A stretch of DNA of 44,532 bases from a virus, in the IMG/VR virus record IMGVR_UViG_3300035698_014765, positions 1 through 44,532 of that record; one strand, written 5' to 3'. The first letter of the stretch is position 1, and each line of letters starts with the position of its first letter. The notes under the pieces are model-generated. The model made no database searches and was not told the DNA's origin. It saw only the letters and a program-made list of their open reading frames with translations. A program made the position numbers and the translations under genes. This document shows positions 1 through 7,302 of this stretch, in pieces.

Positions 1-173
1 CAGACTTTGGAGATTTCTCGCCCGGTCGATATCGGTTCCACTTTTCCAATGTGCGCAGGTTGCGCCAACCCATAACCTATCGCGGTGCGCTGTCCTTGTG
101 GGCCGTGCCGCCTGAACTTGAAGTGCGACTGCTTGCGCAGGCGCAGCCGACTAACCGGAGTGCCCGTCTATGA
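1..173 (+). CDS. C-terminal end of an ASCH-like domain protein (partial)
   Basis: The frame starting at base 3 is open from the left edge to TGA at 171-173 and gives 56 residues containing FGDFSPGRYRFHFSNVRRL and ALSLWAVPP. This layout (SPGRY, a strand with a DVR-like motif, then a small residue plus LW) is typical of the C-terminal half of phage ASCH/PUA-like proteins. ASCH domains are RNA- or DNA-binding, and some have been proposed to read modified bases. The stop overlaps the next start as ATGA, so the gene is translationally coupled to the HTH gene that follows. The N-terminus lies outside the window, so the family call rests on a short segment. Confidence 0.5.
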   Translation, partial: DFGDFSPGRYRFHFSNVRRLRQPITYRGALSLWAVPPELEVRLLAQAQPTNRSARL

Positions 174-400
174 AATACATACCGTCTGAAAGGAATCTGA
201 GCATCTATCGCAAGGCTGTGCTTGAGGAGGTCACTATCGAGGACCTTGCGAGCGAGCACGGTGTAACGACGCCGCGCATATCGCAGATTGTGCATCGTGT
301 CGGCCAGCACTGGCACGGCAAGAAGATGACGATCACCGAGCTGCGCGAGCATGAGAAAAAGATACAAGGCGATCTGCCTGATCCGCCCGGAGGTGCCTGA
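170..400 (+). CDS. Small sigma-70 region-4-like HTH protein
   Basis: A 76-residue protein whose middle (TIEDLASEHGVTTPRISQIV, residues 22-41) is a classic helix-turn-helix of the sigma-70 region 4 type: a turn glycine, then a recognition helix with ISQIV. It is probably a DNA-binding regulator of this operon or a sigma-like accessory factor. The ATG overlaps the preceding stop as ATGA, and the stop overlaps the next start as TGATG, so it lies inside a coupled operon. No other domain is visible, and no binding site is known. Confidence 0.6.
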   Translation: MKYIPSERNLSIYRKAVLEEVTIEDLASEHGVTTPRISQIVHRVGQHWHGKKMTITELREHEKKIQGDLPDPPGGA

Positions 401-771
401 TGCAATCATCTGAAATTAGACCTTGCGACATGTGCGATCGAGGCCTGTGCGTCGATGGCGCGGTCACGTTCTTGCGCGTTCGCTTTGAGCGGTTCCGCGT
501 TGATGCGTCGCTGCGGCATGACAAACAGGCCTTTGTAGCGATGTACGAAGGCATGAGCCTGCCGGACTTTGTTCCGCCTGAGCAGTCCTTGCCCGAGGCT
601 GCGTTGCTGATCGACGAGCCAGCGGACTTGATTGTGTGCGAGACTTGCGCCAACAGCGAAGGGACCGAACTACTTGCCAAGCACGCTGCAGGGCAGCTGG
701 CAGCCCGCAAATTCCTTGCTGGCAACATTGACCAAGGGGACCAAAAACATGACTGTGAGAATCAGGACTGA
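400..771 (+). CDS. Hypothetical protein with two CxxC pairs
   Basis: A 123-residue protein. An N-terminal CDMCDRGLC knuckle and a second pair, CETC, near residue 80 could together bind one zinc ion. The segment between them (FLRVRFERFRVD) looks like beta strands. The start overlaps the previous stop (TGATG), and the 3' end overlaps the next gene by 23 bases. No family was recognised. The zinc pairs and early-operon position suggest a small nucleic-acid or protein adaptor, but this is a guess. Confidence 0.5.
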   Translation: MQSSEIRPCDMCDRGLCVDGAVTFLRVRFERFRVDASLRHDKQAFVAMYEGMSLPDFVPPEQSLPEAALLIDEPADLIVCETCANSEGTELLAKHAAGQLAARKFLAGNIDQGDQKHDCENQD

Positions 772-1474
772 GGACGGTGCGGTCGGTAAATCGATCACCG
801 CCAAGCGAAAGAAAATTAATGGCACTGAGCAAACCATCTGCTCGCTGAGTGTGCAGATGACCGTCAACCGACGCGAGTGGGAGCAACTGGCAGCCTTGCC
901 GACCGACTACTGCGACCACTTTTACAATGAAGAAGGCATGCCTGTGGCGCAGCTGAGTCTGCTGTTCACGAAGCTTGAACTCGAATGCAACGGCAAGATC
1001 ACGCACGGTGGTCTGAACACTGAGGAAGACGATGCCAGGAAGCTGCCATTCCTGCCGCTGAAAAACGCCACTGCCAGTGATTGCCGGTTCATACCCGAGC
1101 CGAATACCGCCGTGTTCATCTGCAAGCTGTCATGGGTTGCTGAGGGCGATGAGGTCGAAGAGGTTTCGGATCTGCTTGGCGCGTTCTGCGATATCGATTT
1201 GAAGTTCACTGTGCCGGCCGAGCAAAAGAACCTTGACCTCGGTGCTGGCGGTGCTGACCGTGAAAAGATCACCGAGGCGCTGGGCGAGCTGCTTGAGGAT
1301 CTGGCTCTGCTGGAAATCAATATTCCAGCTGACCACGCGATCTGGCAGACGATCAGCCCGACTGAGTTGAAACGTGTGCAGACGTTCAACCTGAACTCGA
1401 AGGCCGGTAAGAATGTTCGTATGCCAGCGGTGCTCAAGCCGCTGTTTAAGAGCAAAGAAGGGACGGCTCATTGA
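749..1474 (+). CDS. Hypothetical phage protein, 241 aa
   Basis: The open frame extends further upstream, but ATG at 749 is preceded by an AGGGGA ribosome-binding site around 734, so that start is preferred. The protein is soluble and mildly acidic, with no visible signal peptide or membrane segment. It begins MTVRIRTEDG and ends in a basic patch (KAGKNVRMPAVLKPLFKSK). I do not recognise the family. Its TGA overlaps the ATG of the CsrA-like gene by one base, so the two are likely co-translated. Confidence 0.6.
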   Translation: MTVRIRTEDGAVGKSITAKRKKINGTEQTICSLSVQMTVNRREWEQLAALPTDYCDHFYNEEGMPVAQLSLLFTKLELECNGKITHGGLNTEEDDARKLPFLPLKNATASDCRFIPEPNTAVFICKLSWVAEGDEVEEVSDLLGAFCDIDLKFTVPAEQKNLDLGAGGADREKITEALGELLEDLALLEINIPADHAIWQTISPTELKRVQTFNLNSKAGKNVRMPAVLKPLFKSKEGTAH

Positions 1475-1794
1475 TGCTGATTGTTACGCGCAAGCCCGGC
1501 GAGAAGATTGTCATTGTAGATGGCAAGCGCACGGTCATGGTGACAATAACCAAGTGCAAGTCTCAAAACCTCAAGACAATGGCTGTGGCCGGATTGATGG
1601 TTGATGGCGACATAGAAAAGAAGTCGGTCAATGTGTTTGTCGGCGGGTCTTGGTGGCTGTGGGGCGAGGTTTCCGTGCATGTGCACGGCGTGAGCCGCGG
1701 TCAGGCGCAGATTGGTGTGGAAGCGCCAGCACACATTGCTCTTGATCGCGAAGAGGTTTACTTAAAAAAACAGGAGGCTGCAGGTCATGCCTAA
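1474..1794 (+). CDS. csrA: CsrA/RsmA-like RNA-binding regulator with internal insertion
   Basis: CsrA dimers bind GGA-containing leaders of mRNAs and block or alter translation. This 106-residue protein starts MLIVTRKPGEK, matching the first CsrA strand (MLILTRRxGE), and ends with GQAQIGVEAPAHIALDREE followed by VYLKKQ. That matches the last two strands and helix of CsrA, including the R of HREE and the N-terminal T5/R6 that contact RNA. About 50 residues (roughly 15-63, including a Trp-rich GGSWWLWG) are inserted between these halves; normal CsrA is about 60 residues. ATG at 1474 forms TGATG with the previous stop; an in-frame TTG at 1471 is less likely. The phage may use it to reprogramme host or phage translation. 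Confidence 0.75.
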   Translation: MLIVTRKPGEKIVIVDGKRTVMVTITKCKSQNLKTMAVAGLMVDGDIEKKSVNVFVGGSWWLWGEVSVHVHGVSRGQAQIGVEAPAHIALDREEVYLKKQEAAGHA

Positions 1795-2185
1795 GATCAA
1801 ATCGAAAACGAAAAAGAAAACCCCAAAGCAGCGAGCTGCTGCAGTGCGGAGCATGGCGGCGACGCCCGCTGTCGAGGAAAAGCCTGCGAAGGATCTGCGC
1901 GACCTGAGTGTGGTTGTTCAGGGTGCCGATGCAGGGCTGCTGCTCACTATGCTGCAGCGGCAAAACGATTTGCTCGAGGTCGTTGCAAAGAGCACGGCCA
2001 GGTTGATGCTTATTGCTGATAACGAAAACCGCGTGGCCGGCGAGTCGCGTGCTGTGCCTGATGCGCTTGACCTGCGCCGCGACGTTGTTCGTCTGCTGAC
2101 ACGCAATGCGATGACTGAGACCTTGATTATTGACTCCGACGGATCGGCCGATGAGAACAGCGACAGCAAACCTAATGCCGATTAG
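1787..2185 (+). CDS. Hypothetical protein with lysine-rich N-terminus
   Basis: A 132-residue protein with an excellent AGGAGG ribosome-binding site at about 1772, whose start overlaps the end of the CsrA-like gene. The first 18 residues (MPKIKSKTKKKTPKQRAA) are strongly basic. The body contains a predicted amphipathic helix (LLLTMLQRQNDLLEVVAKST), and the C-terminus is acidic. No family was recognised. The basic tail could bind nucleic acid, in line with other lysine-rich tails in this genome. Confidence 0.55.
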   Translation: MPKIKSKTKKKTPKQRAAAVRSMAATPAVEEKPAKDLRDLSVVVQGADAGLLLTMLQRQNDLLEVVAKSTARLMLIADNENRVAGESRAVPDALDLRRDVVRLLTRNAMTETLIIDSDGSADENSDSKPNAD

Positions 2186-2513
2186 CCCGGAAAACAAAGC
2201 ACGATACCCGGACAACTGGCCAGAGATAGTCGAAGACATACGGCTGCGCTCTGGTGACTGCTGCGAAGGATCGCCTGCTTACCCTGATTGCCGTGCTGCC
2301 AACCGGCAGCCACACCCTGCGACTGGATCCATAGTCGTGCTGACTACTGGCCACCTTGACCACACTCCCGAGCATTGCGACGAAGGCAACCTGCGCCATT
2401 GGTGCCAGCGTTGCCATCTGACCTATGACGCTGAACACCACGCGGAAACCCGCTACATTAATGCGCGGTGCAAGCACACCCTTGAACTGTTTGACGATGA
2501 GGAAAGCCAATGA
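2175..2513 (+). CDS. HNH endonuclease-like protein
   Basis: The phage family with starts of the type MPISPENKARYP is recognised, so ATG at 2175 is chosen; in-frame ATG 2151 and TTG 2130 are alternatives. The 112 residues carry cysteines (CCEGS, DCR) and then the HNH core: VLTTGHLDHTPEHCD (H60, H63), GNLRHWCQRCH (N72, H81) and YDAEHH. Such stand-alone HNH proteins nick or cut DNA and often sit near packaging or replication genes. The gene overlaps the end of the previous one by 11 bases and overlaps the next start. Confidence 0.75.
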   Translation: MPISPENKARYPDNWPEIVEDIRLRSGDCCEGSPAYPDCRAANRQPHPATGSIVVLTTGHLDHTPEHCDEGNLRHWCQRCHLTYDAEHHAETRYINARCKHTLELFDDEESQ

Positions 2514-2779
2514 GCATCAACTTTAATGCACCTGTAAACGAAGAAACCCGCGACCTGCTGCGTGGCGCGTTTGGCAAATCGATTGCGAACGATGGCAAGC
2601 ACTTTCTGTATGACAAGTTGCCGGCGATCAGCGGCCCGCTGATGAAGGAGGTTGCCAGGACTGCTGGCCAGACAGCCGAGCTTGAACTGAACACCGAAGG
2701 CGACGTAAAGAAACTGTCTGATGGTACGCGCTACATGGCAACCACTGAGGGCTGGCAGAAGCTGCCGGCAAAGGCCTGA
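2510..2779 (+). CDS. Hypothetical protein, 89 aa
   Basis: The start overlaps the HNH gene stop as ATGA. It is a small soluble protein beginning MSINFNAPVNEETRD, with a C-terminus (KKLSDGTRYMATTEGWQKLP) that resembles a small beta hairpin. No family was recognised; the coupled position in the early operon is the only contextual clue. Confidence 0.5.
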   Translation: MSINFNAPVNEETRDLLRGAFGKSIANDGKHFLYDKLPAISGPLMKEVARTAGQTAELELNTEGDVKKLSDGTRYMATTEGWQKLPAKA

Positions 2780-2792
2780 TGCCTAGAAAGCC

Positions 2793-3050
2793 GTGCGCTA
2801 CATCGATGATATGTGGCAGAGCTATCGTCGCGTTGTCGTGCCAAAGGACGCAACGCCCGTGCAGCTGATCGAATGCGAACGCGCGTTCAAGGCCGGTGCC
2901 GCCAGCCTGCACATGACCGTTATGCGTGGTCTGACTGCCGGGCCTGATGCCAACGAGCCGGATATTGCTTTCATGGAAGACCTGCAGGTCGAAATCGATG
3001 CCATTGGTACCGGCCTCGATACTGCTCTGCCGCGTCCGACCAAGCGTTGA
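2793..3050 (+). CDS. Small conserved-type phage protein, 85 aa
   Basis: The start is GTG at 2793 (MRYIDDMWQSY), or possibly ATG at 2811. The pattern W-x2-Y-x3-V-x-P-x-A ... Q-x-x-E-x-x-RAF-x-AGA (ECERAFKAGAASL) is common in small proteins of early regions of siphoviruses and is probably all-helical. No biochemical role is known to me. It is followed after 24 bases by a zinc-ribbon gene in the same operon. Confidence 0.5.
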   Translation: MRYIDDMWQSYRRVVVPKDATPVQLIECERAFKAGAASLHMTVMRGLTAGPDANEPDIAFMEDLQVEIDAIGTGLDTALPRPTKR

Positions 3051-3074
3051 TTTACAAAAATTGAGGGCTGAGTG

Positions 3075-3302
3075 ATGGTAGAGAAAGTCACGTACAAGCC
3101 GTGCCGTTGTGGCACACAAATAGTGATCCTGAATACAGAGCGCGGCAAAAAGATCGCCGTGAACTGTGAGCCGGTAGGACCGCATCAACTCAACTTTGAG
3201 CCTGTGTCGCGATTGGAAACGATGTACCGGTATGGGCGGCATCAGCCACACGTTGCTACCTGCACCCGCAAGAGAAACCCGAGTAGAAAACGATACGTTT
3301 GA
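3075..3302 (+). CDS. Small zinc-ribbon-like protein
   Basis: A 75-residue protein with CRCG near the N-terminus and a further Cys after the hairpin (IVILNTERGKKIAVNCEPV). It fits the small phage zinc-ribbon family that presents CxxCG followed by GKxxxVn. A GAGG ribosome-binding site lies about 8 bases before ATG 3075; the in-frame GTG at 3072 is less likely. The C-terminus is rich in Arg/Lys (CTRKRNPSRKRYV), so nucleic-acid contact is plausible. It lies directly upstream of the ParB gene. Confidence 0.5.
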   Translation: MVEKVTYKPCRCGTQIVILNTERGKKIAVNCEPVGPHQLNFEPVSRLETMYRYGRHQPHVATCTRKRNPSRKRYV

Positions 3303-3330
3303 CAATCCACTAACTGAAAAGGATTCCATC

Positions 3331-5151
3331 ATGACCGCACTAAAATCCGGGCAGGTGCATCAACTGCCACCCTCGCAACTATCGCGCGATCCGCTGCAGC
3401 CGCGTGATCCTGAATCGATCAGCAAAGTTGCCCTGAAAGATCTGTCTGTGTCTTTGAAGTCTCACGGCATGCTGCAGCCAATCATTGTCAGGCAACTCGG
3501 CAAGAAGACGATCATCGTCTACGGTGAGCGCCGCTGGCGAGCTGCCAAGCTTGCAAAGATGAAGACCGTCCCGTGTGTTGTTGGCGACAAGAAGGATCTG
3601 CTTGGCCGAGCTGCCGGGCAGATAGCAGAGAACCTCGACCGTGAAGGCCTGAATACTGTGGACGTCGCCGCTTTTCTGCTGCGCCTGCAGAAGCAGGAAA
3701 AGAAAACGGTCAACGAGCTATCTGCTGAACTGGCGAAGCGAGGCCTGCAGAACGTATCGCATAAACGCATTGCGAACCTGCTGGAAATAAACAAGCTGCC
3801 GGCGTGGGCAAAGACGATGTTGCGCAAAGAGCAGATGACTGAAAAGATCGCGACCAGGTTGCTGCCTGCCTTAAAATATCCGAAGGTGCTGGCAGAGCTT
3901 CACGCCGACATGAAACGCGATGTTGAGTGGACCGGCGCTGTCGGCGAGCGTGATCTTGATCGCACCATCAATGGCGCGTATCGATCTGCTGGCCGGGACC
4001 TGAAAAAGGGTTGGGGCGACGATCAGCCCGCGTTCAATGTGGCAACGGTCTGCAAGGGCTGCGAGTTCCGCCAGAAGATTGGCGCGAACGGTGCTTACTG
4101 CATGGCCCCTGCTGACTTCGACAAGCGCAATGCTGCGGCGAAGGTTGCCAAGAAGGAACGCGCTGATCGCAAGGCTGCCAAGGGCAAGACTGCTGGCGGC
4201 ACTGAGACGAAGCTGTCGCCCGCTGAGGGCAAAGCAAAGGCGGCTCGCAAGGTGATGCTGTACGAAGAGAAGATGTCGATCTGGATGGACGGCTGGCTCA
4301 GACCGCGTGTACTGGCCTGTGTCGCCGACCGTGCAACTGGCATGCAAATCTATTCGCTCACCTACTGGCTGGCCACTGGCGCTGTGAAAAAGGCCAATGA
4401 GTGGTCGAGCGGCCAGCTTGGCGCCGAAAGTGGTGAGGGCATCCGTGAACACACGCGAGGGCTGCTGCACCACGCCAAGATCGGCGACTTGCAGGCCTGC
4501 CTCGGATACGCGATGTGCGCTGATCACAAGGCCGAGCGAGACGACGGTATCGCCCGGGCTGCGGTGTCTGTGATGGACGCCGAGCAGTTGCGCTGGTTCG
4601 CCCGCGTGGTGTTGAAGTACGACCTGCTGAAAGAGGGGTTCGCCATCGATATCAAATACCTTGATCTGCACCGAAAGGCCGAGCTTATTGGTCTGGCGAA
4701 GATTGGCGGTGTGGTTCCACGTGGAACAGGTGGTGTTCCCGGTCTGAAACAGTCGATACTTTCCACCACGGATGCCGTTAAGAAAATCGCGGTGCCGAAG
4801 GCCTTGGCGGACCTGTACGGCCGTGACCCTGAGCCGATACCGGACAAGGTATTCAAGCGTTCGTCTCCGACTGCCCATGACCAACTAATTCACGACCTCG
4901 GCCTTGATTCGGGTGCCACGGTTGGTGAAATCGTCCACGCGCTGCACACCGGAACCGAGGCGACTGCTGCCAAGGCTGCCGGCGAAGCGCTGAAGGTTGC
5001 CGATGAGAAAGCTGCTGCCAGGAAAAAGAAAGCTGCGAAGAAAAAGCCTGTGAAAAAACGTGCTGCCAAAAAGAAGGTTGCCAAGAAGAAAGCCCGCAAG
5101 AAGGTTGCCAAGAAAAGCCTGACGCGAAGCCTCGCGATACTGACTGCCTAG
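3331..5151 (+). CDS. parB: ParB-family CTPase/DNA-binding protein with histone-H1-like tail
   Basis: ParB proteins load at parS, bind CTP and spread along DNA for segregation. This 606-residue protein has the full ParB N-domain: GLLQP-like HGMLQPIIVR (residues 45-54), CTP box GERRWRA (65-71) and IAENLDREGLN (98-108), then a KorB/ParB-type HTH (about 126-155). A long middle part has C-x2-C and a further Cys (CKGCEFRQ ... YC). The last about 40 residues are Lys/Ala repeats (KKKAAKKKPVKKRAAKKK) like histone H1. The start ATG 3331 has AAGGA upstream; the frame is open further 5' but overlaps the zinc-ribbon gene. No ParA was found. A parS-like palindrome lies inside the gene at 4713-4728. Confidence 0.8.
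   Translation: MTALKSGQVHQLPPSQLSRDPLQPRDPESISKVALKDLSVSLKSHGMLQPIIVRQLGKKTIIVYGERRWRAAKLAKMKTVPCVVGDKKDLLGRAAGQIAENLDREGLNTVDVAAFLLRLQKQEKKTVNELSAELAKRGLQNVSHKRIANLLEINKLPAWAKTMLRKEQMTEKIATRLLPALKYPKVLAELHADMKRDVEWTGAVGERDLDRTINGAYRSAGRDLKKGWGDDQPAFNVATVCKGCEFRQKIGANGAYCMAPADFDKRNAAAKVAKKERADRKAAKGKTAGGTETKLSPAEGKAKAARKVMLYEEKMSIWMDGWLRPRVLACVADRATGMQIYSLTYWLATGAVKKANEWSSGQLGAESGEGIREHTRGLLHHAKIGDLQACLGYAMCADHKAERDDGIARAAVSVMDAEQLRWFARVVLKYDLLKEGFAIDIKYLDLHRKAELIGLAKIGGVVPRGTGGVPGLKQSILSTTDAVKKIAVPKALADLYGRDPEPIPDKVFKRSSPTAHDQLIHDLGLDSGATVGEIVHALHTGTEATAAKAAGEALKVADEKAAARKKKAAKKKPVKKRAAKKKVAKKKARKKVAKKSLTRSLAILTA
4713..4728. promoter_or_regulatory. parS: parS-like ParB-binding palindrome inside parB
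   Basis: GGTTCCACGTGGAACA is read here. The 14-base core GTTCCACGTGGAAC is a perfect palindrome, and the 16-mer differs from the bacterial chromosomal parS form TGTTCCACGTGGAACA only at its first base. It is translated in frame as part of VVPRGTGG in the ParB homologue. It may be the phage ParB's own loading site or a mimic of host parS. An exact 14-base match is not expected by chance in a window of this size. Confidence 0.75.
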
Positions 5152-5161
5152 TCAGGCCCGG

Positions 5162-5196
5162 GCGCTGGCGTCGGCGATCCTACGCCACGCCAGCGC
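5162..5196 (+). terminator. Strong hairpin after parB
   Basis: GCGCTGGCGT (5162-5171) pairs perfectly with ACGCCAGCGC (5187-5196), and an inner GGCG/CGCC stem closes a loop of about six bases. It begins 11 bases after the parB stop. No U-tract follows (ACCCGG), so it may act as a rho-dependent or processing hairpin rather than a classical terminator. Confidence 0.5.
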
Positions 5197-5285
5197 ACCC
5201 GGTTCAATTGGCCTAGTTTCCCGGCCATCCATCCAAAGTAGTCCACTACAGGCCCGCGCATGGCGTCAGGCCTAGCCAAATTGGT

Positions 5286-5322
5286 GCTTTTTCCGGGTGG
5301 TCTGACTGCCTGATAATAAGGA
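5286..5322 (+). promoter_or_regulatory. Candidate promoter upstream of the 5365 gene
   Basis: GCTTTTTC at 5286 and GCCTGATAATAAGGA at 5308-5322 form a -35/-10-like pair (GATAAT as -10) about 45 bases before the GTG start. A nearly identical arrangement (GCTTTTC ... GCCTGATAATAGGAA) lies upstream of the sliding-clamp fusion gene at 35355-35390. The repetition supports a phage promoter class. The rest of the 5152-5364 gap holds the hairpin above and a small inverted repeat CGGGA/TCCCG (5329-5342) that could be an operator. Confidence 0.45.
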
Positions 5323-5364
5323 CTAGCCCGGGAACTGTCCCGAGGCGCTTACCGGAGAAACACC

Positions 5365-5826
5365 GTGGAAACCATCAAAAAATACTTTGCTGAAAACGAC
5401 GCGCACGAAATTGCTGTGATCACTGTCCTGCTCGACGCCGAGGGAAACTACATTCCCGAATCGCCGACGCTTGGTATGGGTCATAACTACAAGTCCGCCG
5501 ATACTGCTGCCCGTGATCTTGCACGGCGTCACGGATACACGCTGACCGGCTTCGACGCCGACCTGCTGGCGCTGGCTGCTGCCGGAATGGAGCACACTTG
5601 GAACGACATCGCTCCTGACCTTGCTGCCGAACTTGAAGGTAACGACATTGACTGCACCGACATGACTGCTGCCGACCTTTGCGAAATCTGCTCGGATCAT
5701 ATTTACAAGTCGGCCAGCGCGGACGAGTTCGCCGCCTACCAACTGCTGATGGAAGAGGCGAGCGGATTCTTTACGCTGCTGCCGTCGCTTGCTGCGGCGA
5801 TGTCATTCAAACGATACGGAATCTAA
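5365..5826 (+). CDS. Hypothetical acidic protein, 153 aa
   Basis: A GTG start with GGAG about 8 bases upstream; it is the first gene after the candidate promoter. The protein is acidic and soluble, with an N-terminal segment (DAHEIAVITVLLDAEGNYI) likely forming strands and a helical remainder rich in Ala, Asp and Glu. No family was recognised. Its first-gene position suggests a highly transcribed early protein, and an acidic small protein at that position could be a host-protein inhibitor or DNA mimic. That is only inference. Confidence 0.55.
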   Translation: METIKKYFAENDAHEIAVITVLLDAEGNYIPESPTLGMGHNYKSADTAARDLARRHGYTLTGFDADLLALAAAGMEHTWNDIAPDLAAELEGNDIDCTDMTAADLCEICSDHIYKSASADEFAAYQLLMEEASGFFTLLPSLAAAMSFKRYGI

Positions 5827-5836
5827 GGGGACAATT

Positions 5837-6052
5837 ATGGCCTACCGAATACTGACTGAAATTTCTGGCGGCGTGACTGGCAGCCGATCTGCCTACGTCA
5901 AAATAGAGGGCAAGGTGCTTGAATTTGATACTGCTGAAACCGCTGAATACTACGCTGACCAACTGCGCAAGGGGCGATCACCATACTCGCGCTTTGATCA
6001 GACCTGGACTGTTGAACCGATGAGCCCTGAAACTGATGGAGAGCAAAAATGA
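5837..6052 (+). CDS. Hypothetical protein, 71 aa
   Basis: ATG at 5837 follows AAGGGGACAATT, a good ribosome-binding site. The 71 residues (MAYRILTEISGGVTGSRSAY ...) suggest a small alpha/beta protein: ISGGVTGSRSAYVKIEGK forms strands, and AETAEYYADQLRK is a helix. The stop overlaps the RadC start as ATGA. It is not assigned to a family; similar short proteins predicted to bind no cofactor are frequent in phage early operons. Confidence 0.5.
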   Translation: MAYRILTEISGGVTGSRSAYVKIEGKVLEFDTAETAEYYADQLRKGRSPYSRFDQTWTVEPMSPETDGEQK

Positions 6053-6525
6053 CTGAACTGAAAATCAAAATTGGAACGCGCTACCGTGTCGCGACTCGCG
6101 ACGAAGTGCTTGATGCTGCTGCCTCGTATCGTGTTAGTGAAACGATTGGTACTGCCATCCGTTCGCCTCGCGACTCTGAGCAGCTGCTGATCGATCACTT
6201 TGCTGGACGCCAGCACGAAGAGTTCGTGATTATCTTTCTGAACAACCGGCACAAGGTGCTGGCGATGGAGACGATGTTCCGAGGGACCATTGACGGAACC
6301 AGCGTCTACCCGCGTGAGGTTGTGAAGAGAACACTCGAACTGAATGCCTGTGCTTTGATCCTTTCGCATAATCATCCGAGCGGCGTTGCTGAACCGTCGC
6401 AAGCTGACGAGCGAATCACGACGCGACTGAAAGCCGCGCTGGAGCTCGTCGACTGCAGGGTGCTTGATCACATCATTGTCGGTGGCGACAACACGACCAG
6501 TCTTGCCAGCCGTGGCCTGCTTTGA
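6049..6525 (+). CDS. radC: RadC-like JAB1/MPN metalloprotein
   Basis: A 158-residue protein with the RadC C-terminal (JAB/MPN+) signature HNHPSG (residues 107-112) followed by D120 in SHNHPSGVAEPSQAD, which with upstream Glu would coordinate zinc. TMFRGTIDGTSVYPREVVKR is the typical strand-helix before it. RadC-like proteins in phages and mobile elements are often carried beside anti-restriction or repair genes; their reaction is not firmly established. The N-terminal helix-hairpin-helix of chromosomal RadC is absent, as in most mobile-element versions. Confidence 0.85.
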   Translation: MTELKIKIGTRYRVATRDEVLDAAASYRVSETIGTAIRSPRDSEQLLIDHFAGRQHEEFVIIFLNNRHKVLAMETMFRGTIDGTSVYPREVVKRTLELNACALILSHNHPSGVAEPSQADERITTRLKAALELVDCRVLDHIIVGGDNTTSLASRGLL

Positions 6526-6553
6526 AACCTACTGACCTTCATGGAGAACTGAT

Positions 6554-6913
6554 ATGCGTAACGAAAATTCTAACTTTCAATCTGGCGCTGGTGTGTTTGA
6601 TTGCAGATGCTGCAATCGACGTACCCGGGGCAATTTGGATTCTGCCCGGCTTGAACTGTGCGAGGATTGCTTTGAGCTGGCCGGCCTCGATAACCAGATC
6701 AATGATGATGGCCGACAGATTGACCGTGACGAGGTTCAGGAGCGCGACGAGCGCCTTGCAAACATCGTGAAGCTTGGCGGCGACGCAGACCGCGTGCGAT
6801 CGATGAACGTTTACCTGTGGCCCATCGGCGAGGTTGTTGCTCCGTTCCAGATCGACTGGCTCGAAGCCGTTGCCGGTGCGCGGCGTGAACTCGAACAGGA
6901 GGCTGCGTCATGA
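6554..6913 (+). CDS. Zinc-finger-like phage protein, 119 aa
   Basis: ATG at 6554 follows ATGGAGAACTGAT (GGAGA). The N-terminal NFQSGAGVFDCRCCNRRTRG and LCEDCFELAGL give a CxCC ... CxxC pattern of a treble-clef or zinc-ribbon fold, recurrent in small proteins of siphovirus early regions. The remainder is helical and charged. A nucleic-acid or protein adaptor role is inferred. The stop overlaps the next start as ATGA. Confidence 0.55.
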   Translation: MRNENSNFQSGAGVFDCRCCNRRTRGNLDSARLELCEDCFELAGLDNQINDDGRQIDRDEVQERDERLANIVKLGGDADRVRSMNVYLWPIGEVVAPFQIDWLEAVAGARRELEQEAAS

Positions 6914-7302
6914 ATCTGACCACTGCACAAATCGGTGTACTCGCCGCACTACACGCGCTGCAGCCTGCAACTGTTGGCGCGTTGCGGTGCTACTTGGAAA
7001 AGGACAGCGGCAACGCGCTGCAGGAGCTGGTTCGCCGAGGTCTGGTGAAGCGTGAGAAGTGGAAGCCGCCTGCGATGCCTGAACTGACTGAGGCGCAGCG
7101 GCTTGGCTTTGAGTCCACGCCGCAGATCAAGAAAGGCAAGCGCCCGTACCTGTACTCGCTGACTGCTGCTTCTGCGGACTGCGCGCGGCACTTGTACCTG
7201 GCCCTCGGTGCCGTTGTGAAAATCAACGGCGCTGAAATCGTCGCCATCACTGCGAGCAACGAAGCTGCCTGGGTGGATGGTCCTTACGGGAGAGTGTCAT
7301 GA
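6910..7302 (+). CDS. Winged-helix-like DNA-binding protein
   Basis: A 130-residue protein whose first 50 residues (LTTAQIGVLAALHALQPATV ... NALQELVRRGLVKRE) have the marR/winged-helix pattern: a helix, a turn, a recognition helix with LQELVRRGLV, then a basic wing. A C-terminal beta-rich part follows. It is likely a transcriptional regulator of this operon. It is ATGA-coupled on both sides. Confidence 0.5.
   Translation: MNLTTAQIGVLAALHALQPATVGALRCYLEKDSGNALQELVRRGLVKREKWKPPAMPELTEAQRLGFESTPQIKKGKRPYLYSLTAASADCARHLYLALGAVVKINGAEIVAITASNEAAWVDGPYGRVS

Noticed and set aside
3871-4884. 337-codon minus-strand frame opposite parB
   Set aside because: Antisense to a recognised ParB protein, no start signal, no motif.
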